From contig CAWIPO010000006.1 of assembly GCA_963838095.1 (NCBI GenBank), forward strand, positions 496,001-560,000: a stretch of 64,000 bases of DNA, written 5' to 3'. A program made the position numbers and the translations under genes. Shown here one piece after another: positions 18,052 to 25,325 of the stretch. Source of the DNA: CAWCGU01 sp963838095. GTDB lineage: Bacteria > Actinomycetota > Thermoleophilia > Solirubrobacterales > 70-9. The notes beneath the pieces were generated by a model that was not told the DNA's origin, made no database searches, and was given only the letters and a program-made list of their open reading frames with translations. Position 1 is the first letter of the stretch; each line of letters begins with the position of its first letter.

Positions 18052-18795
18052 TCAGTCGCGCTCGATCACGGCCCGGGCCGCGTCGGGCGTTTCGTCGGAG
18101 AACCAGCCGCCGGCGAGGGGATCGGCCTCGGACTCGGCGAGCATGCGCCGCAGGACGTCGCCGCGGAGCTGGTCCTTGACGATCTCGTAGGTGCGGCGCG
18201 GCAGGCCGGCGTAGTCGCGGGCGACCTCGAGCGCGCGGTCGAGCACTGCGGCCGGCTTGGTCAGCTCATCGACGACGCCCCAAGCCTCGGCAGTGGCCGG
18301 ATCGATCAGGTCAGCGCCGAGCACGAGCCGGCGGGCGGCGGCAGGATCCAGCTCCTCCTTCACAACCATCATCGCGGCGACCGGGTAGGGAGCGCCGACG
18401 CGCAGCTCGGTGACGCCGTAGGTGGCGTCGTCGGATGCGACCCGGTAGTCGGCGCAGAGCGCGAGGATCAGCCCGCCGGCGACCGCGTGCCCGTTGACGG
18501 CGGCGATCACCGGCCGCGGAAAGCCGTACCAGTCGCAGAAGATGCGGTTGATCCGCGGCACCATCGCGCTCTGCTCCTCGACCGAGAGGGATGGGACGAG
18601 CTTCAGGTCGACGCCGCCGGAGAAGAATCCGGCGGTGCCGGTGAGCACGACCGCCCCGGGCGGGTCGGCTCGAAGCTCCTCCATCAGCGCGGCGCCCTCG
18701 TCGAGCAGGTCGGGCGAGAACGCGTTCGCCGGCGGCCGGTCGATCCGCACGAGCAGCACGTCATCGAGGGTCTCGGTGGTCAGGTACTGGGGCAC
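18052..18795 (-). CDS. Enoyl-CoA hydratase/isomerase family protein
   Basis: Crotonase-fold acyl-CoA enzyme of 247 residues. The start LTTETLDDVLLVRIDRPPANAFSPDLL and the oxyanion-hole regions (VVLTGTAGFFSGGVDLKLV and AAVNGHAVAGGLILALCADYRVA) are typical. At the positions of the two catalytic Glu of true hydratases the sequence reads VTELRVGAPYP, keeping one Glu-type residue; the exact acyl substrate is open. It sits 4 bases after the coiled-coil gene on the same strand. Confidence 0.85.
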   Translation of the reverse strand: MPQYLTTETLDDVLLVRIDRPPANAFSPDLLDEGAALMEELRADPPGAVVLTGTAGFFSGGVDLKLVPSLSVEEQSAMVPRINRIFCDWYGFPRPVIAAVNGHAVAGGLILALCADYRVASDDATYGVTELRVGAPYPVAAMMVVKEELDPAAARRLVLGADLIDPATAEAWGVVDELTKPAAVLDRALEVARDYAGLPRRTYEIVKDQLRGDVLRRMLAESEADPLAGGWFSDETPDAARAVIERD

Positions 18796-18799
18796 AGCC

Positions 18800-19135
18800 C
18801 TACCGCTGGCTGACGATGCGGTGGATCTCGTCCACCTTGGAGGCGATCTCGGGCACCTGCGACAGCAGCTGCATCTGCTCGGAAAGCTCGTCGAGAAGCG
18901 AGCGCACGCCGGACAGCACCTCGGTCGCCTCCGCCAGCGTCCCGTCCACGCCCTCGAGAGTCTCGCTCACCTCGTCGAGCGTTCCACCGACCTTTGCCAA
19001 CAGCCCCTCGACGCTCTCAATAGTGCGATCGGCCTTCCTCAGCAGCGTGGCCGGATTGGAGATCAGCGGCGCGATGGCGGCAGCGTATCCGCTGCTGCGA
19101 GAACGAGATTGACGTTCTGCATGACATACATGCAA
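18800..19135 (-). CDS. Small coiled-coil protein, unknown function
   Basis: Up to 111 residues. After residue 25 it is a long amphipathic helix with heptad-like repeats (TLDEVSETLEGVDGTLAEATEVLSGV in pieces), resembling short DUF-type coiled coils that support membrane or envelope proteins. The only ATG in frame, 19135, lies inside the palindromic repeat at 19109-19143, so the first about 15 residues (MHVCHAERQSRSRSS) may be an artefact of the repeat; downstream TTG or GTG codons are alternatives. The tRNA-Lys gene ends 18 bases upstream. Confidence 0.5.
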   Translation of the reverse strand: MHVCHAERQSRSRSSGYAAAIAPLISNPATLLRKADRTIESVEGLLAKVGGTLDEVSETLEGVDGTLAEATEVLSGVRSLLDELSEQMQLLSQVPEIASKVDEIHRIVSQR

Positions 19136-19143
19136 TTCGTCAA
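19109..19143. repeat. 35-bp palindromic repeat, copy A (next to tRNA-Lys)
   Basis: Left arm TTGACGTTCTGCATG (19109-19123), 5-base core ACATA, right arm CATGCAATTCGTCAA (19129-19143); arms pair at 12 of 15 positions. The match to the copy at 28534-28568 extends outward on both sides (GAGA before, TCGTC after) while the core is inverted (ACATA here, TATGT there). It begins 11 bases past the 3' end of the leftward tRNA-Lys. There is no T tract, so it is unlikely to be a simple terminator. Confidence 0.8.
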
Positions 19144-19153
19144 CCTCGTCGTA

Positions 19154-19224
19154 TGGGGGCGCTCGGAATCGAACCGAGACCTGGACCTTAAAAGGGTCTT
19201 GCCCGACCTTCGGGCCACGCCCCC
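19154..19224 (-). tRNA. tRNA-Lys (anticodon TTT)
   Basis: Read on the minus strand it folds as a full cloverleaf: 7-bp acceptor GGGGGCG/CGCCCCC, 4-bp D stem GCCC/GGGC, anticodon stem AGACC/GGTCC with one A-C mismatch at the outer pair, loop CTTTTAA giving anticodon TTT, and T arm CTCGG-TTCGATT-CCGAG. The CCA end is not encoded. The palindromic repeat lies directly downstream. Confidence 0.93.
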
Positions 19225-19272
19225 GAAAGACAAACTGTACCTCCGCAATATCGAGACTCGCGAAAAGGAGCG

Positions 19273-19653
19273 CTACAGGATCAGCGTGTTCGTGACGTGA
19301 AGCTCGGCTCTTGCGACTTCCTCAGGTTGGATCCTGACTCGGGCCGAGTCGCTCTCCCAATAGTCCTCCTCGAGCTTCACCGTCAATTCGTACCGGCCCG
19401 GCCGGAGCTGGGCGTGGAAGCGGCTCTTCTCGACCGGGATCCGGCGCGCCACCTCTCCCGACGCGACCCGCCGCGCGATGACGACTGCGCCCTCCCCCAT
19501 GAACGGTCGCTGCTCCGGGTCCGTCGTGCACGGGCCGAAGCAGGTGATGTCGAACACCCGGCCCCGGAGCGTTCCCGAATCGGCCGCGACGGCGGTCTCC
19601 GCGGGTCCCGCCAGAGCCGCGACCAACAACCCGGTCGCCAACAAGCGCTTCAC
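19273..19653 (-). CDS. Secreted small beta-sandwich protein, unknown function
   Basis: 126 residues. Signal peptide MKRLLATGLLVAALAGPAETAVA, then a single domain with two Cys (DITCFGPCTTDPEQ) and the pattern VVIARRVASGEVARRIPVEKSRF, LRPGRYELTVKLEED, which looks like a carboxypeptidase-regulatory or prealbumin-like beta sandwich. Mature protein about 100 residues. No obvious operon partner; purH lies 22 bases upstream on the same strand order and could read into it. Confidence 0.65.
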   Translation of the reverse strand: MKRLLATGLLVAALAGPAETAVAADSGTLRGRVFDITCFGPCTTDPEQRPFMGEGAVVIARRVASGEVARRIPVEKSRFHAQLRPGRYELTVKLEEDYWESDSARVRIQPEEVARAELHVTNTLIL

Positions 19654-19675
19654 AGGCCTGAGGGTACCCGCGAGC

Positions 19676-21309
19676 TCAGTGCCTGAAATGGCGGCGGCCC
19701 GTGAACACCATCGCGGCGCCGGCTTCGTTGCAGGCGGCGATCACCTCGGGGTCTCGCTTCGAGCCTCCGGGCTGGATCAGCGCCGTTGCGCCCGCTTCCA
19801 TCGCCACCTGCGGGCCATCGGGAAACGGGAAGAAAGCGTCCGAGGCGCAGACCGACCCGCTCAGGTAGGCGGCAGCCTCGTCGCCGCGCGCGTCCTGCGC
19901 CTTCTCGATCGCTATCCGGACCGAGTCGACCCGGCTCATCTGGCCGGCGCCGATCCCAAGCGTCGCGCCGTCCTTGGCGAGGACGATCGCGTTCGAGCGC
20001 ACGTGGCGGCAGACCTTCCATGCGAACAGCAGGTCGTCCCATTGCCCCTCGCCGGGCTTGGTGTCGCTGACCACCTCCATCGCATCGCGCTCGTCCGCCT
20101 CCCTGTCCGGGTCCTGCACCAGCAGGCCGCCCCGCACCCGCTTGATGTCGCGCTCGCGGGGCTCGGTCGTTCGCCGCTCCTCGTCGGAGAGGATCCGGAT
20201 TCCCTCCTTCTGCTCCAGCACCTCCAGCGCGCCGTCCTCGTAGCCCGGCGCGAACAGGACCTCGACGAAGTTCTCGTGCAGCCGCTCGGCCAGCGCCTTG
20301 CTGACCGGCCTGTTGAGCGCGATCACGCCGCCGAACGCCGACAGCGGGTCGCAGGCCAGCGCCTTCTCGTACGCCTCCTCGACCGAATCGGCCAGCGCCA
20401 CCCCGCAGGGGTTGTTGTGCTTGACGATCACGCACGCCTGGCGCTCGAACTCGGCCAGCAGCCTCCGGCCCGAGTCGAGGTCGAGCACGTTGTTGAACGA
20501 CAGGTCCCTCCCGTGGATCTGCGACACCCTCGAGAGCACGTGCGATCGCGCCCCCACCTCCGTGTACAGAGCCGCCTGCTGGTGCGGGTTCTCCCCGTAT
20601 GAGAGGTCGATGAACTTCTCGTACGCCGGCACCCAGTGGCTCGGATAGGTCTCGTAGCGCCCGGCGAACCAGCGGCTGATCGCCGCGTCGTAGCCCGCCG
20701 TATACGCGAACGCCTCGTTTGCCAGCCAGTGCCGCGTCTCCTCCGAGATCTCGCCGCCCGACTCCTGCAGCTCGGCCAGCACCGCGTCATAGCTCTCCGG
20801 CAGCACCACCACCGCGACGAACCGATGGTTCTTCGCCGCCGCCCTGATCATCGTCGGCCCGCCGATGTCGATGTTCTCCAGCGCCTCCGCCTCCTCGACG
20901 TCTCGGCGGGCGATCGTGCGCTGGAACGGGTACAGATTCACGCACACCAGGTCGATCGGCTCGATTCCCTCCGCTTCGAGGGTCCGCAAATGCTCAGGGT
21001 CGTCGCGCTTGGCGAGCAGCGCCGCGTGCAGCCGCGGATGAAGCGTCTTCACCCGCCCATCGAGGATCTCCGGCTGCCCGTGAACTCCGCGACGTCCGTG
21101 ACCTCGATCCCCGTCTCTCGCAGCGACACCGCCGTGCCGCCGGTCGAGAGGATCTCCACCCCCATCTTCGCCAGCCCGGTAGCGAACTCCGCCACGCCGG
21201 TCTTGTCGGAGACGGAGATCAGCGCCCTGCGCACCGGCACCGTCTTCACAGCCGGATCGGCGGTCTCCACCTCCGTCGCGGTCAGATCGTCTGCAGTCGG
21301 CTCGGCCAT
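19676..21309 (-). CDS. purH: Bifunctional AICAR transformylase / IMP cyclohydrolase, one frameshift
   Basis: Last two steps of IMP synthesis. The N-terminal cyclohydrolase part (RRALISVSDKTGVAEFA, GVEILSTGGTA) and the transformylase part (YGENPHQQAALY, NNPCGVALA, AFGGVIALNRPV, SDAFFPFPDG, IQPGGSKRD) are both present. The frame changes near 21073 in TDVAEFTGSPEILDGRVKTLHPR; restoring one C in CAGCC to CAGCCC repairs it, which points to a homopolymer consensus error. Start ATG 21309 (MAEPTADD) gives a 25-residue lead before the domain. It is 13 bases behind purN and is the last gene of the leftward purine block. Confidence 0.9.
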
Positions 21310-21322
21310 GCCGTCGGCAACT

Positions 21323-21943
21323 CTATTCGCCGCCACCGATCCGGACCAGGCGGGGATTCGACTCGTCAACCTCCACCCCGCCCGCCGCGATCAGCCTGAT
21401 CGCCTCCGGCAGCAGCTCGTGCTCCGCGGCATGGATCGCCTTCTCGAGCGCCTCGCGATCGCGATCCGGCGGAACCGGAATCGATCGCTGGAGGATGATC
21501 GGCCCCGAGTCGACTCCCTCGTCGACGAAGTGAATGCTCACACCCGTCACCCACACGCCGTGATCCAGAGCCTGGCCGATTGCGTCCAGCCCCGGGAACG
21601 AGGGCAGCAACGCCGGATGCACGTTCACGAGCCGGTGGCGAAATCGCCCCACGAAGCCCTCCGAGAGCAGCTGCATGTAACCGGCCAGCACCACCAGCTC
21701 GGCACCTCGTCCCTCGATCCACCCAGCCATCGCCTCATCCCGCGCCTCCCGATCCGGATAGTCGCCGCCGGCGAAGACGGCCGTCTCGATCCCCGCGCTC
21801 TCGGCGCGCTCGAGAGCCTTCGCGTCCGGCTTGTCCGACCCGACTCCCACGACCTCGATCCCGTCCCGCCCGTGCAGCCGGTCGATGATCGCCTGCAGGT
21901 TCGTCCCCGCCCCCGACGCGAGGACGACGAGCCTGAAGCTCAC
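21323..21943 (-). CDS. purN: Phosphoribosylglycinamide formyltransferase
   Basis: 10-formyl-THF-dependent GAR transformylase, 206 residues. Substrate loop LASGAGTNLQAII, and the catalytic Asn and His in RLVNVHPALLPSFPG, Asp in VDEGVDSGPII. It overlaps the purF stop by 4 bases, with purH following, a normal purF-purN-purH order. Confidence 0.94.
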   Translation of the reverse strand: MSFRLVVLASGAGTNLQAIIDRLHGRDGIEVVGVGSDKPDAKALERAESAGIETAVFAGGDYPDREARDEAMAGWIEGRGAELVVLAGYMQLLSEGFVGRFRHRLVNVHPALLPSFPGLDAIGQALDHGVWVTGVSIHFVDEGVDSGPIILQRSIPVPPDRDREALEKAIHAAEHELLPEAIRLIAAGGVEVDESNPRLVRIGGGE

Positions 21944-23395
21944 CGCGGCGCGGGAACGACTGGAAGCTGCTCGAGCGCGAACTTGCCGTTTGCGCCCTCG
22001 GGGTCACCCAGCGGGTACTCGCCGGTGAAGCAGGCGTCGCAATGGTTCGCTCGCGGAGTGCCGACGGCCTCGTAGACGCCGTCGATCGACAGATAGGCGA
22101 GCGAGTCCGCATCAAGCTCCTCCGCGATCTCCTCGACGCTGCGCCCGTGGGCGATCATCTCCTCGCGCGTGGACATGTCGACCCCGTAGTGGCACGGATG
22201 CCGGATCGGCGGAGCCGAGATCCGCAGGTGCACCTCCTTCGCGCCCGCGTCGCGCAGCATCCCGATGATCTGCCGCGTCGTGTTGCCGCGCACGATCGAG
22301 TCGTCGACGACCACCACTCGCTTGCCGGCGACGATCTCGGGCAGCGGGTTGAACTTCATCCGCAGCCCGTGCTTTCGCAGCTCCTGCCCCGGCTGGATGA
22401 ACGTCCGCGCCACGTAGCGGTTCTTGATCAGCCCGTCGTCCTTCGGCAGCCCCGACTCGCGCGCGAACCCGTTCGCCGCCGGGTTGCCCGAGTCCGGAAC
22501 CGAGATCACCAGGTCGGCATCCACCGGAGCCTCCTCGGCGAGGATCTCGCCCATCCGCCCCCGTACCTCCTGCAGCACCTTGCCCTCCAGGCGCGAGTCC
22601 GGCCGGGAGAAGTAGATGTGCTCGAAGACGCAGTGCGCGGCCCGCTCGGAGGGCACCACCTGCCGGCTCTCGAGCCCGTCGTCGGTCAGCGAGATCAGCT
22701 CGCCCGGCGACACCTCGCGCAGCAGCTTCGCGCCGATGATGTCGAAGGCGCAGCTCTCCGACGCGACCACGTAGCGGTCGCCGAGCTGACCGAGCGACAG
22801 CGGGCGCACCCCGTAGGGATCGCGGAACGCCACCACCGCCCGCTTCGTCATCACCACCGTCGAGTACGCGCCCTGCAGCCGCGGCATCACCGCCGCGACG
22901 GCGTTCTCGATCGGCCGCGCCTCCTCGATCGAGAGCATCGCGGCGATGATCTCCGAGTCCGAGGTGCCGCGGAACACGATCCCGCGCTCGCGCAGCTCGT
23001 TGTACAGCTCGACCGCGTTCGTCAGGTTGCCGTTGTGCGCAAGCGCCACCTCGCGACCGTCGTCGCGCCACACCGGCTGCGAGTTCTCCCATGCGCCGCC
23101 CCCCGTGGTCGAGTAGCGAACGTGGCCGATCGCCATGTCCCCCTCCAGCGCCCGCAGCTTCGTCCTCGTCGAAGACCTGTGAGACCAGCCCGAGCTCGCG
23201 CAGGGCGGTGATGTGACCGCCTTCGCACGTCGCGATCCCGGCCGACTCCTGGCCGCGGTGCTGGAGCGCGTACAGCCCGAAGTACGCCAAGCGGGCGACG
23301 TCGTGGCCCGGCGCGTACACGCCGAACACACCGCACTCGTCGCGCGGCCCGTCACGATCGGGGATCGGCCAATCGACCTGGTCCAAGAGGATCAC
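21940..23395 (-). CDS. purF: Amidophosphoribosyltransferase, one frameshift
   Basis: First committed step of purine synthesis. The N-terminal propeptide (MILLDQVDWPIPDRDGPRDE) is followed by the Ntn catalytic Cys in CGVFGVYAPGHD, then glutaminase motifs (ALQHRGQESAGIA, GHVRYSTTG, ALAHNGNLTN) and the PRPP site VVVVDDSIVRGNTTR. Cys in MIAHGRSVEEIAE-type and CDACFTGEYP segments suggests the Fe-S containing Bacillus-type enzyme. The frame changes near 23168 (FDEDE to KLRALEGDMAIGH); deleting one base restores it. The start lies 170 bases from the divergent stalk-repeat gene. Confidence 0.9.
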
Positions 23396-23564
23396 GCCCG
23401 AATAGAAGAGACAGAAATGAGACGCGGAGCAGGCAGCGCTCGCCTGCAGAGCAAGGCTAGCAGCGTCGCCAGATTCGACGCGGTCCTTGATACGGGAAGC
23501 TGGGCGGAGTATCGTCGCCGCACCGGAGCGGACATGGCCCGGGCGCAGGGCCGGAAAGGGAGCG

Positions 23565-24557
23565 ATGTCGAGCAGATTCGGGCAGCACCTTCGCGGGAAC
23601 GTCGTTGGCTACGTGGCGGTGTTCATCGCCCTCTGCGGGACCGCGGCGGCGCTGCCCGGAACCAACAAGGTCGACTCGGGCGACATCAAGAAGGGCAACG
23701 TGAAGAACTCCGACATCGGGTCAAATGCCGTCAGCGGCGACAAGGTCGCCGACGGCTCGCTGAGCGGAGCCGACCTCGCCGACAATTCGGTCACTGGCCA
23801 GCAGGTCAACGAGGCGACGCTGAACCTCCCCGGCGCCCCGAACAGCCTGCCGCCGAGCGGCGCCGCCGGCGGCGACCTGACCGGCACCTACCCCGACCCG
23901 ACGATTGCGCCGAATGCCGTCGGCGGGGCCGAGGTCGACGACTCCACTCTCTTTAACGACAACTCGCTCGGCGCGAACGACCTTGCACCCGGTTCGGTGG
24001 AGACATCAGAGATCGCCAACAACGCCATCGGCGCCGTGGAGCCGCCGCAAGCCGACGACGCGATCGCCGACGGGACCGTCGACACAGAGGACGTCGCCAA
24101 CGACAACCTGACGGGGAGCGACATCGACGAGTCCAACCTGGGAACGGTGCCGAGCGCAACGTCGGCGAACAGCCTCGCAGGCAACAACACGCTCCAGACG
24201 GTCGCGACTTCTCTCAACTCCGGGGGAAGTCAGCAAATCGGATTCTCCCCGGCGAACCTGTCGTTGTCCTGCCCCTCCGGGGAGGCCAACCTCTCCATCA
24301 CCAACGCTACGCTGCTCGAGCTCGTCTCATTCCTCGAAAAGGGAGGCGCAACTCCAGAGTACGAGCGGATCGCAAGCGGCGCCTCCAGCGCCGTGGAGAC
24401 CGACGCGACCGATCCCGATTTCTGGATCTGGCATGTCGCCGCCGAGACCGATGTCGCGAGTGGAGGACCGAATGTCTTCGGGACTTTCCTGATCGGGATC
24501 GACGAGAGCGATGGCACCGACTGCGAGTACTACGTCCGCCTTATCGCCAGGACCTGA
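23565..24557 (+). CDS. Exported stalk-repeat protein (copy 2 of 3)
   Basis: 330 residues. The N-terminus MSSRFGQHLRGNVVGYVAVFIALCG is a basic signal or anchor followed by TAAALPGTNKVDSGDIKKG. Residues about 40-215 are imperfect 10- to 12-residue repeats (NAVSGDKVADGSLSGADLAD, NSVTGQQV, NSLGANDLAP, VDTEDVANDNLTGSDI), broken by a LPPSGAAGGDLTGTYPDPTI motif known from phage tail-fibre and collagen-like surface proteins. The C-terminal about 110 residues form a globular domain with two Cys. Start ATG 23565 has a GGAAAGGGAG ribosome-binding site 4 bases upstream. The gene is rightward, inside an otherwise leftward purine block. Probably a cell-surface fibre; ligand unknown. Confidence 0.75.
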   Translation: MSSRFGQHLRGNVVGYVAVFIALCGTAAALPGTNKVDSGDIKKGNVKNSDIGSNAVSGDKVADGSLSGADLADNSVTGQQVNEATLNLPGAPNSLPPSGAAGGDLTGTYPDPTIAPNAVGGAEVDDSTLFNDNSLGANDLAPGSVETSEIANNAIGAVEPPQADDAIADGTVDTEDVANDNLTGSDIDESNLGTVPSATSANSLAGNNTLQTVATSLNSGGSQQIGFSPANLSLSCPSGEANLSITNATLLELVSFLEKGGATPEYERIASGASSAVETDATDPDFWIWHVAAETDVASGGPNVFGTFLIGIDESDGTDCEYYVRLIART

Positions 24558-24581
24558 TCGGCGGCGAGGTGGCGCGTGGCG

Positions 24582-25241
24582 TCACACTTGCAGGGGAGCG
24601 ATCGCGATCCGGACCGAGAACGGGATGCAGTAGAGGACGACAGTCGGGTGCGTGCTGAGGTTCGCGTCCGCTGGGATCTCGTACTGCTGGTCGCCGACGT
24701 TCCCCTTCAGGTCACCCAGCTCGACCCGGTCCGAGACGTCGCTGCCATCGCCGGGCGTCAGGTAAACGTCCACGTCCACCCCGTTGTCGACGTCGAACTC
24801 GGTGAAGGTGAGGATCCGATTGCCATCCGGCTGCTCGACCACGGTCGCCGTCCCTGTCCCCGCGTGCCCGTCCTCGCCCGTGAACATCCCCATTGCCAAC
24901 TCGACGGGTTTCGCCGACTGGGCGTCAGCCGAAGGATCAGCGGTTGCTGGATCCCCGCTGAGTGCGGCGTCTCGGTGAGACGGCTCCGCCTGCGCCGTGG
25001 CGACGACCACGTCCTCGTCGACTTCCTTGTCGCGAAAGCCCGTCCAGTAGCCGATAGCCACCGTTCCGAGCAGGATCGCGACGAAGGTGCCCCATGCCGC
25101 CAACCTGAGGTCGTGCCTGCGGTGCAGGTAGACGGCGAGCCCGATCGCGACGACCACGAACCAGCCTGCAACAAGCACGATCGCGACCCACTTCGTCTGC
25201 GCTACCCAGCGCTGCAGCACCAGCATCCCGATGCCGAGCAC
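24582..25241 (-). CDS. Membrane-anchored DM13-domain protein
   Basis: 219 residues. Two N-terminal membrane helices (about 15-37 and 47-66) and a linker rich in Asp, Ala and Ser lead to a C-terminal DM13 domain (about 112-219: TGTATVVEQPDG, ILTFTEFDVDNGVDVDVYL, LGDLKGNVGDQQYEIP, VVLYCIPFSV). The DM13 domain is proposed to take part in electron transfer through its conserved Cys, here in LYCIPF. Domain on the outside of the membrane by the positive-inside rule. It lies between purL and the convergent stalk-repeat gene. Confidence 0.75.
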   Translation of the reverse strand: MLGIGMLVLQRWVAQTKWVAIVLVAGWFVVVAIGLAVYLHRRHDLRLAAWGTFVAILLGTVAIGYWTGFRDKEVDEDVVVATAQAEPSHRDAALSGDPATADPSADAQSAKPVELAMGMFTGEDGHAGTGTATVVEQPDGNRILTFTEFDVDNGVDVDVYLTPGDGSDVSDRVELGDLKGNVGDQQYEIPADANLSTHPTVVLYCIPFSVRIAIAPLQV

Positions 25242-25325
25242 GGCCGCGGTGCCGATCGCGGCGCCCGCGAGCTGTCGGGTCGAGGGTTTCGTGCGCCGAC
25301 GCTAGCCCGCCACCCTTTGCGGACC

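Noticed and set aside
19109..19143. Palindromic repeat as an ordinary Rho-independent terminator of tRNA-Lys
   Set aside because: No T tract follows, the second copy lies inside a coding frame, and the matched flanks extend beyond the hairpin.
23565..24557. Prophage tail fibre
   Set aside because: The repeats resemble tail fibres, but no phage structural, integrase or lysis gene is near; three separate copies with signal peptides fit surface proteins better.
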